A stretch of 18,976 nt of DNA from JBARRO01 sp049644265 (GCA_049644265.1 JBARRO010000076.1:1-18976); one strand, 5' to 3'. Counted from the stretch's first letter, positions 1-8,468 are shown. Program-made: numbers and translations. The notes: generated by a model from the sequence alone, not told the origin.

Positions 1-84
1 GCTGCAATGGGATGGACAGCCCGACCTTACAGGAAAGTTGCACGGAGAAACATAAGCCGGAACTCATAGGAATGTGTCGGCTGC

Positions 85-91
85 AAAGGAG
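85..91 (+). promoter_or_regulatory. Shine-Dalgarno AAAGGAG deciding the ribonuclease start
   Basis: AAAGGAG lies six bases before the ATG at 98. An in-frame GTG at 74 would add eight residues but has no comparable site in front of it, so I start the ribonuclease at 98. Confidence 0.75.
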
Positions 92-97
92 TTGGTG

Positions 98-1612
98 ATG
101 ACAGTTGAACAAACGACTAGATCACTCCATCGATCCCAGATGACAAATACTGAAAACAGGAAACACCGTTCCATACTCCAGAGAATCGCACGTCGCGTGA
201 TGACAGAACGAGGGCTCCTCCCTGATTTTTCAGCTCAGGCGATTCGCGATCTTGACGGAATGAGTGCGGCCGTTTGGACGGGAGAATCGGCGCGAGACAT
301 GAGGAATCTGGCATGGTGTTCCATCGATAACGACGATTCACACGACCTGGACCAACTTACTGTTGCCGAAGCCATGCCTGGGGGAGTGGTCAAGGTCCTT
401 GTCGCCATTGCGGATGTCGAATCGGTTGTCAAAATGCACTCAGCCCTTGACGATCACGCAAAGCACAATACAACGTCGGTCTATACCGCTGCCCAGGTAT
501 TTCCGATGCTGCCGGAGAAGCTTTCGACCGACCTTACCTCTCTCAATCCTGATTCCGATCGGTTAGCCCTCGTCGTTGAAATGATGATTTCCGCGGATGG
601 GTCTCTTCAGAGTTCGGATATCTATTCAGCGGCAGTTCGCAACCACGCCCAGCTCGCCTACAACAGCGTTGCCAGTTGGCTGAAAGGAGGCGGGCCAATG
701 CCGCAGGCCATCGGGGCAGTCGACGGGCTCGAGGGAAATCTTCGGCTCCAAAGTTGGGTTACGCGAACCCTCAAGACCCTCCGGCACACCCATGGTGCGT
801 TGGATCTTGAAACAATTCAGGCCCGCCCGGTATTTGAAGGGGATTCCATCAAGGACTTGAAAGCTGAACAACGAAACGAAGCCAAAGAAATCATCGAAGA
901 TTTCATGATTGCTGTCAATGGGGTGACAGCTCGTTACCTCGCCGGCAAGAATCTGCCTTCGCTGCGGCGCGTTGTTCGGACACCGAAACGGTGGGATCGC
1001 ATTGTCGAACTTGCCCTGGAACGCGGTTCGACGCTTCCGAAAGAACCCGATGCAAAAGCGCTGGATGAATTCCTGGTCTCTGCAAAAAGCGCCGACCCTC
1101 TGCGCTTTCCGGATCTTTCTCTCAGTGTCATTAAGCTGCTGGGCTCCGGGGAATATGTTGTCGAACTTCCGGGAGGAAGTTCTGCCGGGCACTTTGGTCT
1201 TGCGGTGAAAGATTACGCTCACTCCACAGCGCCGAATCGCCGCTATCCTGACCTGATCACCCAGCGGTTATTGAAAGCCGCGATGGCGGGAAGCTCTGCA
1301 CCATATACGATCGATGAACTGGAAGAACTCGCAAAACACTGCACCGAGATTGAAGATGTGGCGAAGAAAATTGAACGGCAGGTCGAAAAGTCCGCAGCGG
1401 CCCTCGTCCTGGAGTCGAGGATCAATCAGAAGTTCGATGCCGTCGTTACCGGGGCCTCGGCGAAAGGGACATGGGTCCGTCTTTTCCATCCGCCCGTGGA
1501 AGGAAGGCTTATCAGCGGTTTTGAAGGCCTGGATGTCGGCCACAGGACCCGGGTTGAGCTCGTGCACACGGATGTCGAGCGGGGATACATCGATTTTAAA
1601 AGGGTGGAATAA
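98..1612 (+). CDS. RNB-domain exoribonuclease (RNase II/R family) with S1-like C-terminus
   Basis: Predicted cytoplasmic 3'-to-5' exoribonuclease of 504 aa. The RNB metal-site motif reads SIDNDDSHDLDQ at residues 75-86, followed by VAIADVESVV. The second family signature, AHSTAPNRRYPDLITQR, is at 374-390, with the paired arginines expected near the catalytic centre. Residues about 446-502 look like an S1/OB-type RNA-binding fold. The protein is shorter than E. coli RNase II (about 644 aa) or RNase R (about 813 aa) and has no room for two N-terminal cold-shock domains; only about 70 residues precede the catalytic domain. By alignment with RNase II, D77, D83 and D85 match three of the four catalytic aspartates, but the fourth is Gln86. 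Activity is therefore likely but not certain. The family assignment is firm; the choice between RNase II and RNase R is not, so no symbol is given. Confidence 0.9.
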   Translation: MTVEQTTRSLHRSQMTNTENRKHRSILQRIARRVMTERGLLPDFSAQAIRDLDGMSAAVWTGESARDMRNLAWCSIDNDDSHDLDQLTVAEAMPGGVVKVLVAIADVESVVKMHSALDDHAKHNTTSVYTAAQVFPMLPEKLSTDLTSLNPDSDRLALVVEMMISADGSLQSSDIYSAAVRNHAQLAYNSVASWLKGGGPMPQAIGAVDGLEGNLRLQSWVTRTLKTLRHTHGALDLETIQARPVFEGDSIKDLKAEQRNEAKEIIEDFMIAVNGVTARYLAGKNLPSLRRVVRTPKRWDRIVELALERGSTLPKEPDAKALDEFLVSAKSADPLRFPDLSLSVIKLLGSGEYVVELPGGSSAGHFGLAVKDYAHSTAPNRRYPDLITQRLLKAAMAGSSAPYTIDELEELAKHCTEIEDVAKKIERQVEKSAAALVLESRINQKFDAVVTGASAKGTWVRLFHPPVEGRLISGFEGLDVGHRTRVELVHTDVERGYIDFKRVE

Positions 1613-1657
1613 AACTTCAGGGCCGCACGGTGAAGAGTCGATTCCCGAAAGAACGCT

Positions 1658-2866
1658 ATGCTGAAATCTTTGTGTGTCGGTTTGCTGACGGTCTGCCTCC
1701 TTGGCGCGATGAGTACGCAAGCGCAGCAGAAAAGCACGACCGTTGTACGTTCAACCCTTGAGGATGAAAGCATCGGCATCTCGGTGGACAAGCCGGTCTA
1801 TTTCCCGGGCGATGTCGTTCGGTTGACCATTCTGCGGGAGGACAGTACGTCGGGTGCGCGGGTTACGCCCATCGTCGCGATTGAGGGAATGAAGCTCAGA
1901 TCAGCCGGCCACGATGTTTACACTGCGGTTATTCCTAAGAATGTCACGCCTGGAGCATACCGAATTCTCCTGAGGATTGTGGATGAAGATGGCCGGCAGT
2001 TTGTCTATGAGACGGGTCGTACGGTGGATGTCGAGGAGTATCAAACCGTCGAGCAAGTGAGCGGGTATGTGAGCATTGCCCCCGTGGATGGGAGCGACGA
2101 TCCACAAACGGCGGCGACACTTGACCGCGAGCAGATACGAGCTCTTCAAATAGTGTTTCAACGGGACAGTATTCACGTGAGGATGGGGCCCCAGTTCGTC
2201 ACGATCAGGACGTCGGTACTGTTGCGGGATGGAACCGCCATGCAGGCGTTCGAGAGGCGGGTAGTGACATTCCGGAGCCACGGCAACCCGGAGCGGGATC
2301 GGGCGATGTTCATCCAGTACCGTACCGCCTACGGTGCGTATGCGGCGATAAGCCCTGCGGAACTCGAAGTGGTACACCTGCCGTTTGATTCGCTCCCTGC
2401 CTGGTCGATGATCAAGGTGAGCATCGAACCCGACTACACGATAAAAATCGGCGCGTATGATCGAACGAATTCCATGACACGGTATTTCCGGGTGAGAGGT
2501 CCCTCGTTAGAAATTGGTTTTTTGCTCGGCATCCCTAAAGTGTTGTATGATTCGCGATCTGAGGACACCATTCAGTACGGCCACACCAGTGCGATGATGC
2601 GTTTCTACTATGTCAGCGCGAGAACAGGAAATCGATTCCCCGTCAGTCTTGGAATGGGAACGTTTGGAGTCAACTCTCCGATCGATGTGGGACCTGGGCA
2701 GGGAGGGTTTGCCTTGTCGGTCTTCCTGGATTTGGTCGAACTGATGAAAGCGCTCGAGATCGAGTTTATCAAGAGGGTCAATCTGGGCCTCGAAGTGACG
2801 CCCTTCTTCACCATCGGAAGGAGAAGCAGGCTCCTCTTCGATGCCCAGGTGAGTTTTGCAATCTAG
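1658..2866 (+). CDS. Secreted protein of unknown function, N-terminal beta-sandwich-like region, beta-rich C-terminus
   Basis: 402 aa, no function recognised. Residues 1-22 form a signal peptide (positive start, hydrophobic core, then a STQAQQ region), so the protein is exported. Residues about 40-127 resemble a macroglobulin MG2-like or Ig-like beta sandwich: DKPVYFPGDVVRLTI at 44-58, then alternating strands ending in YRILLRIVDEDG and VDVEEY. A middle region (about 155-280) is also strand-rich. Residues about 282-402 alternate hydrophobic and polar residues with glycines and end in LLFDAQVSFAI, as in beta strands of outer-membrane proteins, although the last residue is not aromatic. The start at 1658 is supported by the signal peptide; the ribosome site (GAAAGAA) is weak. 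It lies 45 bases after the ribonuclease gene and may share its transcript. A periplasmic or outer-membrane structural role is inference. Confidence 0.7.
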   Translation: MLKSLCVGLLTVCLLGAMSTQAQQKSTTVVRSTLEDESIGISVDKPVYFPGDVVRLTILREDSTSGARVTPIVAIEGMKLRSAGHDVYTAVIPKNVTPGAYRILLRIVDEDGRQFVYETGRTVDVEEYQTVEQVSGYVSIAPVDGSDDPQTAATLDREQIRALQIVFQRDSIHVRMGPQFVTIRTSVLLRDGTAMQAFERRVVTFRSHGNPERDRAMFIQYRTAYGAYAAISPAELEVVHLPFDSLPAWSMIKVSIEPDYTIKIGAYDRTNSMTRYFRVRGPSLEIGFLLGIPKVLYDSRSEDTIQYGHTSAMMRFYYVSARTGNRFPVSLGMGTFGVNSPIDVGPGQGGFALSVFLDLVELMKALEIEFIKRVNLGLEVTPFFTIGRRSRLLFDAQVSFAI

Positions 2867-2933
2867 ACATGTGGTCGGGGCGAAGAATCGTAACGACATG
2901 CTCAAACGTCACCCAATAAAATGTGAAAAGATC

Positions 2934-3242
2934 ATGAAACAACAAGAAGGTGGTTTTTCCAGTTTTGCGACGGGACTCTTCGTTGGAAGTGTGTTGGGAG
3001 TCGGCGCAGCCCTGCTCTACGCCCCCAGGCGAGGCGCAAGGATGTTCAAACCATTGCCGCAGGAGAGCGAGCTGCGGAGGCCGTATGACCCGCCCACGCC
3101 GGAGAGTGCCGAAAAAGCCACCGAGAAGAAAACCGTTGTCAAATCAAGCTTCGGATGGCGTATGATGTACTACGCAGCTTCTGCCGTCGCGATGATCTCC
3201 GATTGGAGAATGAAAAAACGAATTTCAAAATCCAATGACTGA
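2934..3242 (+). CDS. YtxH-like small membrane protein
   Basis: 102 aa from the ATG at 2934. The N-terminus, GFSSFATGLFVGSVLGVGAA followed by LLYAPRRG, is the usual YtxH/general-stress form: a glycine-rich transmembrane helix (about 11-30) followed at once by an APR.G turn. A proline- and charge-rich linker follows. A second weakly hydrophobic stretch, YYAASAVAMISDW at about 79-91, lies near the basic C-terminus. The reading frame is open upstream to about 2856 with another ATG at 2898, but family proteins begin just before the glycine-rich helix, so I use 2934. The stop codon overlaps the start of the next permease gene by 8 bases, indicating coupled translation. Members are often stress-induced; the molecular role is unknown. 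Confidence 0.65.
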   Translation: MKQQEGGFSSFATGLFVGSVLGVGAALLYAPRRGARMFKPLPQESELRRPYDPPTPESAEKATEKKTVVKSSFGWRMMYYAASAVAMISDWRMKKRISKSND

Positions 3243-4326
3243 ACAACTCAAAGATCACCGCGGGGTCGTCTTCCTCGTGATGGTCGCGTCGATCGTTATC
3301 ATCATCTACGGGATCAATCAGGCTCAGTCCGTTGTTGCACTCTTCCTGGTCGCCGTGTTTCTTGCCCTGATCGGAACGCCGCCTGTGCTCTGGTTGGAAA
3401 GAAAACATGTCCCATCTTCTGTTGCCGTTTTCCTCATCATGGCAAGCATGATAGCACTTCTGCTCGCAATCGGTGGAATCGTAGGAACTTCTCTCAACAC
3501 GTTTTCCGAAAGGTTGCCCTTCTATCAGGAACGATTGCACGATCAGGTCATGGCGCTCAGGGACTTACTGGCAACCAAGCATATCGTCGTTACGGAAAAA
3601 GTATTGCTTGAATACTTCAACCCCGGATCGGCCATGAGCCTTACGGCTGGCTTGTTCACGGGATTGGGTTCGGCACTTTCCGACATCGTCCTCATCCTTC
3701 TTACAGTAACATTTATCCTGCTTGAGGCCTCGAGCTTTTCCATCAAGCTCCGGTCCGTACTCGGTGATCCTCAAAGGGCGTTCCCCCAATTCGCGAAGTT
3801 TCTCGACGATATCAAGCGATACATGATCATGAAGACGATCATCAGTGCGTTCGCAGGGGCCATCGTAACACTCTGGTTGTTCATTCTCGGCGTCGATTTC
3901 CCCGTTCTTTGGGGTTTCCTGGCTTTTTTGCTCCATTATGTACCTAACCTCGGACAAATCATGGCGGCCATTCCTGCAGTGCTTATGGCACTCATTCAGC
4001 TCGGGGTTGGATCCGCTCTCCTGACAGCCGCCGGGTATTTCGTCGTTGGCTTCACGCTCGGAAATGTCGTCGAGCCTCGGTTCATGGGCAGACGACTCGG
4101 GCTTTCAACCCTGGTTGTTTTTATCTCTCTGATGGTTTGGGGAGGGTTGCTCGGTCCCATTGGCGTTATCCTGTGTGTGCCGTTGACGATGACGATGAAA
4201 TTCGCTTTTGAATGTAACGTGAGCACCCGTTGGATTGCGATCCTCCTTGGTTCGGAAAAAGCCGTTGAGAGCATGCCGCCGGCGACAAAAAAGAGAATCC
4301 GTCCCGCATCATTGAACAACGATTGA
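3235..4326 (+). CDS. AI-2E family (PerM/UPF0118) transporter
   Basis: 363 aa polytopic inner-membrane protein. Hydrophobic segments lie in a typical N-terminal pair (about 12-48), at 61-85, and in a long C-terminal block from about 200 to 325, with a soluble loop around 86-130. The family signature is clear at 280-318: EPRFMGRRLGLS, then LMVWGGLLGPIGVILCVPL. The YVPNLGQIMAAIPAV segment at 235-249 is also characteristic. Members include proteins reported to export autoinducer-2 or to act as Na+/H+ antiporters, so the substrate cannot be read from sequence. The ATG at 3235 overlaps the end of the YtxH-like gene, so the two are probably translated together. Confidence 0.88.
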   Translation: MTEQLKDHRGVVFLVMVASIVIIIYGINQAQSVVALFLVAVFLALIGTPPVLWLERKHVPSSVAVFLIMASMIALLLAIGGIVGTSLNTFSERLPFYQERLHDQVMALRDLLATKHIVVTEKVLLEYFNPGSAMSLTAGLFTGLGSALSDIVLILLTVTFILLEASSFSIKLRSVLGDPQRAFPQFAKFLDDIKRYMIMKTIISAFAGAIVTLWLFILGVDFPVLWGFLAFLLHYVPNLGQIMAAIPAVLMALIQLGVGSALLTAAGYFVVGFTLGNVVEPRFMGRRLGLSTLVVFISLMVWGGLLGPIGVILCVPLTMTMKFAFECNVSTRWIAILLGSEKAVESMPPATKKRIRPASLNND

Positions 4327-4336
4327 ACCGAAAAGC

Positions 4337-4948
4337 ATGGAACCAATCTTTTTACTCAAAGGGATGATCATCGGGTTTGCAATGGCGGTGCCTATTGGAC
4401 CCATCGGAATCATGTGCATCCGCAAGACACTGACGGAGGGACACTCGCGCGGTATGATCATCGGCTTTGGAGCTGCAACCGCAGATGCGCTCTACGGTAG
4501 TATTGCCGCATTCGGTCTTACGTTTCTGTCGGATGCGATCGCCAGCCAGCAGTTTTGGCTTCGTTTGGTTGGAGGAGGCTTACTCTTGTTCCTTGGAATA
4601 AGGACATTGCGCCCCAAACGCGATGATCCTGCAATTCCCCTCACCAACAAAGGATTGTTGGGATCGTACGTCTCTGCGTTTCTTCTTGCCCTCACCAATC
4701 CTGTAACCATCTTCGCTTTTATTGCTGTGTTTGCGGCTTTTGGTGTGGGAAACAAGGTAGGTGTTCTCTCAGCATGCATACTTGTCCTCGGCGTGTTTGC
4801 AGGTTCGTGTCTCTGGTTCCTGGGCCTTGGGTACGTTGCCACAGTGTTCAAAAAGAGACTGAACTCCAACGGATTCAAATGGGTTAATCGGATTTCAGGA
4901 GCCCTGATCATTCTTTCGGGGATTGCCGCCCTGGGGAGTCTGTTATGA
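4337..4948 (+). CDS. LysE/RhtB family exporter
   Basis: 203 aa, about six transmembrane helices. The N-terminal PIGPIG motif (residues 19-24) and ALTNPVTIFAF (118-128) are hallmarks of the LysE superfamily, which exports amino acids or small metabolites across the inner membrane. Length fits the family (about 200-210 aa). It starts 10 bases after the AI-2E gene and is probably cotranscribed with it. The exported compound cannot be predicted from sequence; the neighbouring genes give no amino-acid biosynthesis context. Confidence 0.88.
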   Translation: MEPIFLLKGMIIGFAMAVPIGPIGIMCIRKTLTEGHSRGMIIGFGAATADALYGSIAAFGLTFLSDAIASQQFWLRLVGGGLLLFLGIRTLRPKRDDPAIPLTNKGLLGSYVSAFLLALTNPVTIFAFIAVFAAFGVGNKVGVLSACILVLGVFAGSCLWFLGLGYVATVFKKRLNSNGFKWVNRISGALIILSGIAALGSLL

Positions 4949-5012
4949 TCCTCAACACCGCCACGGATTCTCCGCGCGCTCGCATGGACATACTACACAC
5001 AGTGGCTCGACC

Positions 5013-6410
5013 ATGAAAGCAAATTGGAGAGCACACACAAAGAAAAAGCCCACCTCCCAACGATTAACGTCGCCGTGGTTGAAAATTGCGTCTCGGGTGG
5101 GCTTAGCTGTCGGGGCAATCGTGCTTATCTGCGTGCTGGCTATTCTCCTCTTCCCTGATCCCGTTGTAAACCGGTTTATCAAACCCAGGATTACTCAGGC
5201 ATTTGCCGAGGCATATCCCGCGTACTCACTACGAACATCGGACATGCACTATAGTGTCTTCAAGAACCGCGTTGGATTTGACTCGGTTGCACTGCGCGCT
5301 TCCGACGGCGCCTTCTCGGGCACCATGGGTCCATTTTCCGTGAGCGGGATTCACTGGATGCATCTTCTTTGGGGAGGAAGACTTGGTTCTGAGGACTTTG
5401 CCAGCGGAGAACTCGATGCGCAGGGCATCGCGCTGGCCATTCCGCAGTTGGAGTGTAAACTTCGTTGTAAACGACTGCATGTGTCAGTGCAGGATTCTGA
5501 AATAGTGGCGGAATCGATTGCGCTTCATCCGGTGGCGGGTGATGAGCAGTATTTCATGGGAAGCGAATTCAGAAGAACACGATTCAGGCTTGAAGTTCCG
5601 CGATGCAACGTAACAGGTGTGGCATGTCTTGAACTGATGCAAGGGAAGTCGTACCGGGCGCGGTCGGTCCAACTCCACAATATCCTTCTCGACATTCTGT
5701 TGAACAAAGACAAGCCAAACAGCAAAGACACCGTCAGTCCCCCTATGCCGGGCGAGATTCTTTCTTCGATCAAGGCGCCGATGAAGGTCGGCAACCTGAA
5801 GATCATGAATGGACAGTTGAAATATAGCGAGAGCTTCGCTGTCGGCTCGAAACCTGCGTGGGTAACGTTTGACAGCGTGAAGGCGCTGGTTGAGGGAATT
5901 ACCAGTCATGCCGAGACGGGCGCAGTCCTGGTCATTGACATACAAGGAGTCTTTGTGAAGGCCGGGGCGATGAAAGTCCTGATGTCCATCCCTCTCGGGG
6001 CTCGAACCCTCTCGCTCCAATACACTGGTTCGCTGAGTGGAATGGACTTGAGCCCGATTAATTCATTCCTCGAAGTATCTGATCAGATGCGCATCAAGAC
6101 GGGCGTCCTTCAGGAAGTGACATTTGAAGTCAATGTCAACTCGGGTCGCGCCGACGGGAGCGTACGGGGTATCTACCGGGACTTGACCCTTGCGGCCATT
6201 GACAAGAAGACCGGAAGCGAAAAGGGCTTTTCCAATGCCGTTACCTCATTTATTGCCAATACCTTTAAAATCAACAAAAACAATTTGCCTGATCAATCCG
6301 GGTCTCTGAGGATTGGCGTGGTGAGGTATACGCGGGAGCGCGATGACCCCTTCGTGCGTTTTGTGTGGTTTGCGCTTCGCACGGGAGTACGGGATGTGGT
6401 TGGATTTTGA
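5013..6410 (+). CDS. AsmA-like / DUF748-type single-pass periplasmic protein
   Basis: 465 aa. A basic cytoplasmic N-terminus (about 1-26) is followed by one transmembrane helix (about 27-47) and a large periplasmic region of repeating beta strands. IMNGQLKYSE at 264-273 resembles the 'I.nG.i.y.d' strands of AsmA/DUF748 proteins, which are beta-rich and linked to outer-membrane assembly or lipid transfer. The frame is open upstream to a TTG at 4923, overlapping lysE, but those 30 residues do not look protein-like (several His and Pro). The ATG at 5013 gives a normal membrane-anchor start, although no strong ribosome site is seen. Assignment rests on topology and strand pattern, so the exact family is uncertain. 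Confidence 0.65.
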   Translation: MKANWRAHTKKKPTSQRLTSPWLKIASRVGLAVGAIVLICVLAILLFPDPVVNRFIKPRITQAFAEAYPAYSLRTSDMHYSVFKNRVGFDSVALRASDGAFSGTMGPFSVSGIHWMHLLWGGRLGSEDFASGELDAQGIALAIPQLECKLRCKRLHVSVQDSEIVAESIALHPVAGDEQYFMGSEFRRTRFRLEVPRCNVTGVACLELMQGKSYRARSVQLHNILLDILLNKDKPNSKDTVSPPMPGEILSSIKAPMKVGNLKIMNGQLKYSESFAVGSKPAWVTFDSVKALVEGITSHAETGAVLVIDIQGVFVKAGAMKVLMSIPLGARTLSLQYTGSLSGMDLSPINSFLEVSDQMRIKTGVLQEVTFEVNVNSGRADGSVRGIYRDLTLAAIDKKTGSEKGFSNAVTSFIANTFKINKNNLPDQSGSLRIGVVRYTRERDDPFVRFVWFALRTGVRDVVGF

Positions 6411-6462
6411 ATCTTCAAAAAGAGTTCGGGTTGCCCAGGTACGATGCTTCTCATCATTATAC

Positions 6463-6468
6463 AGGAGG
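6463..6468 (+). promoter_or_regulatory. Shine-Dalgarno AGGAGG before the DUF1508-OmpA gene
   Basis: A perfect AGGAGG nine bases before the ATG at 6478 fixes the start. The open frame extends 45 codons further upstream across the end of the AsmA-like gene, but the N-terminal domain match begins just after 6478. Confidence 0.8.
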
Positions 6469-6477
6469 ATAAAAACC

Positions 6478-7227
6478 ATGAAAGACAAATGGGAGTTCTA
6501 TAAAGACATCGGAGATCAATGGCGTTGGCGCCGCACTGCTCCGGACGGCAGTATTGTAGGAACATCGACCGGGAGCTATGTGAATAAGTCCGAGTGCGAG
6601 GAAAATGCTCGACATAACAGCTGGAACGGCGACGCGGCAGTTCAGGGAAGGAATGAGAACGTGATACATGATCTTGTGGAAGAACGGGCCAGAGCAAAGC
6701 GCGACGCACAGATGAAGACTATTCTCTTTACGATCGTGGGAATACTGTGCGTCATCGTGGCGATCCTGCTGTTCATGCTGTTTAAGACGACCCCTGAAGT
6801 AAAACTCGCACAACAGGCCCCGCCCGAGCTGAAGGTCATGATGATGGTCCTTGACCCGAAGGCCGATGAGAAGGTTGTTGTTTTCGGCGACACGTATTTC
6901 GATTACGACAAGTCCACCCTGAGCAAGGAAGCGAAGACGTCGCTGGATAAAGATGTGCAGGGCCTGAAGGACAATCCCAAAATAAACGTCCGCATGGCTG
7001 GGTATACTTCTGCTGAAGGCACGGAAAAAGACAATCAGAAACTAAGCGAAAGAAGGGCAAATACCGTCAGAGACTATCTGATTGAAAGAGGCATTGCGCC
7101 TGAGAGGATCACGGTAATCGGATACGGCAGAACAAGGCCCGCAGTGTATGAAGTGAAACCCGGCAACACGAACTCAAAGGAAGCGAAAGCGAACATGCGG
7201 GTTCTTTTTGAAGTTGTCGTGAAATAG
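6478..7227 (+). CDS. DUF1508 (YegP-like) - transmembrane - OmpA domain protein
   Basis: 249 aa with three parts. Residues 4-50 match DUF1508/YegP: KWEFYKDIGDQWRWR, a PDG turn, then the GSYVNKSECEENA segment. Residues 81-102 are one hydrophobic helix, preceded by a charged helix (about 60-80). Residues about 135-248 are an OmpA C-terminal peptidoglycan-binding domain: FGDTYFDYDKSTL, NVRMAGYTSAEGT, LSERRANTVRDYL, ITVIGYGRTRP. The predicted topology is cytoplasmic DUF1508, one crossing, and OmpA domain in the periplasm gripping peptidoglycan. The usual Asp in the 'GHTD' motif is replaced (GYTSAEG), while the arginine of LSERRA is kept; GYxSxEG forms are common in Bacteroidota. A cell-wall link is likely; the role of the DUF1508 part is unknown. 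Confidence 0.85.
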   Translation: MKDKWEFYKDIGDQWRWRRTAPDGSIVGTSTGSYVNKSECEENARHNSWNGDAAVQGRNENVIHDLVEERARAKRDAQMKTILFTIVGILCVIVAILLFMLFKTTPEVKLAQQAPPELKVMMMVLDPKADEKVVVFGDTYFDYDKSTLSKEAKTSLDKDVQGLKDNPKINVRMAGYTSAEGTEKDNQKLSERRANTVRDYLIERGIAPERITVIGYGRTRPAVYEVKPGNTNSKEAKANMRVLFEVVVK

Positions 7228-7257
7228 GACGAAAGAATACGAACGCAATGCTGTCAC

Positions 7258-7283
7258 AATAATCATTCATTGAGAGGATTATT
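7258..7283. repeat. 7-bp inverted repeat upstream of the alcohol dehydrogenase gene
   Basis: AATAATC (7258-7264) and GATTATT (7277-7283) are perfect reverse complements separated by 12 bases, in the 135-base gap between the OmpA-domain gene and the dehydrogenase gene. The stem is AT-rich and lacks a following T run, so it is a poor terminator. It could be an operator, or chance. Confidence 0.25.
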
Positions 7284-7362
7284 CGGTGCATTTCTCATGT
7301 TTCCCCCCAACCAGGGTCGTGGCCTCTGGGCGAGTTCGTGACACGAAGAAGGGACATCTGCG

Positions 7363-8391
7363 ATGAGAGCTTTGGTGTACCATGGCCCCGGGAAGAGGGT
7401 TCTTGAAGACAAGCCGAAGCCGGCGGCGAAGGAACCGACCGATGCCATTGTCAAAATCAACCATACGACAATCTGCGGGACAGATCTCCACATCATGAAG
7501 GGCGAGGTATCGACTGTCACCGACGGCCGGATACTTGGTCACGAAGGTGTCGGAGTTGTTGAGGATGTGGGTTCGGCCGTGTCCAATTTCCACATCGGCG
7601 ATAAAGTTCTGATATCCTGCATCACTTCCTGTGGAAAGTGCGACTATTGCCGGAAAGGCATGTCCTCCCATTGCGACCATGGGGGCTGGATTCTTGGAAA
7701 TGTGATCGATGGAACTCAAGCAGAGTATGTCAGGATTCCTCATGCCGACACGAGTCTGTACCATGTTCCAGACGGTTCTGATGAGGAAGCGCTTGTGATG
7801 CTCAGTGACATCTTGCCGACCGGTTTCGAATGCGGGGTTCTCAACGGACAAGTCAAGCCAGGTGACACGGTCGCCATTGTAGGTGCGGGACCCATTGGAC
7901 TTGCGACGTTGCTCACCGCACAATTCTATTCTCCCGCAGAGATCATCATGGTTGACTCGGATGCCAATCGGCTTGACGCTGCCAAAACGTTCGGTGCAAC
8001 GAGGCTTGTGTACGACAAGGCCGTTGAGGAGATCATGAACCTCACTCACGGGAAAGGTGTTGACGTCGCTATCGAAGCCGTAGGCATTCCCGAAACGTTT
8101 GATATTTGTCAATCGATTGTGGCGGCTGGCGGACACATTGCCAACATCGGGGTGCACGGCAAGAGCGTTGAACTGCATCTGGAAAAACTCTGGTCAAGCA
8201 ATATTACCCTGACAACGCGCCTAGTCGACACGGTATCCACCCCCATGCTCTTGAAGTCCGTTCAATCCGGAAAACTCCGCCCCCGGCAACTCATCACTCA
8301 CCACTTCACGTTCAAAGAGATCATGAGGGCGTACGACACATTTGGAAATGCAGCAAAGGAAAAAGCGCTCAAAGTGATAGTCACAAGCTAG
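7363..8391 (+). CDS. Zinc-dependent alcohol dehydrogenase (medium-chain, probably NAD-linked)
   Basis: 342 aa cytosolic medium-chain dehydrogenase/reductase, probably oxidising a primary or secondary alcohol or, in fermentation, reducing the aldehyde or ketone. Catalytic zinc ligands are visible: C38 (ICGTDLH), H60-E61 (GHEGVG), and D149 in the SDILPTG segment, as in the Thermoanaerobacter secondary alcohol dehydrogenase group. Four structural-zinc cysteines are present: C90, C93, C96 and C104. The Rossmann motif is GAGPIG at 174-179. The acidic D198 at the end of the second strand (MVDSDANRL) favours NAD(H) over NADP(H). A ribosome site AGAAGGGA sits eight bases before the ATG. A pyruvate decarboxylase-like gene 1.7 kb downstream makes acetaldehyde reduction a natural role, but isopropanol or butanediol are also possible. 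Confidence 0.9.
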   Translation: MRALVYHGPGKRVLEDKPKPAAKEPTDAIVKINHTTICGTDLHIMKGEVSTVTDGRILGHEGVGVVEDVGSAVSNFHIGDKVLISCITSCGKCDYCRKGMSSHCDHGGWILGNVIDGTQAEYVRIPHADTSLYHVPDGSDEEALVMLSDILPTGFECGVLNGQVKPGDTVAIVGAGPIGLATLLTAQFYSPAEIIMVDSDANRLDAAKTFGATRLVYDKAVEEIMNLTHGKGVDVAIEAVGIPETFDICQSIVAAGGHIANIGVHGKSVELHLEKLWSSNITLTTRLVDTVSTPMLLKSVQSGKLRPRQLITHHFTFKEIMRAYDTFGNAAKEKALKVIVTS

Positions 8392-8468
8392 CAGAAAGGT
8401 GGCAAGGCGAATGAGGTCGACAAGCCTCAGAGTGTTTCCACTAAGATAAAGAGAAAAGGAGTGAAACA

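Noticed and set aside
1..69. Possible C-terminal end of an upstream gene (one frame reads LQWDGQPDLTGKLHGET and stops at 53-55; others stop at 67-69 and 97-99).
   Set aside because: All three forward frames are open for a short distance, none shows a recognisable motif, and the piece is too short to choose between them.
626..1222. 198-codon minus-strand frame opposite the ribonuclease gene.
   Set aside because: Composition is not protein-like, no motif is visible, and the RNB gene on the + strand is certain.
3235..4326. Quorum-sensing (autoinducer-2) export role for the AI-2E family permease.
   Set aside because: The family name is historical and covers several functions; there is no luxS or other AI-2 gene in the window.
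7279..8178. 299-codon minus-strand frame opposite the alcohol dehydrogenase gene.
   Set aside because: Shadow of the dehydrogenase reading frame; no recognisable domain.
8413..8430. TGAGG / CCTCA 5-bp hairpin after the alcohol dehydrogenase gene as a terminator.
   Set aside because: The stem is only five pairs and no T run follows.
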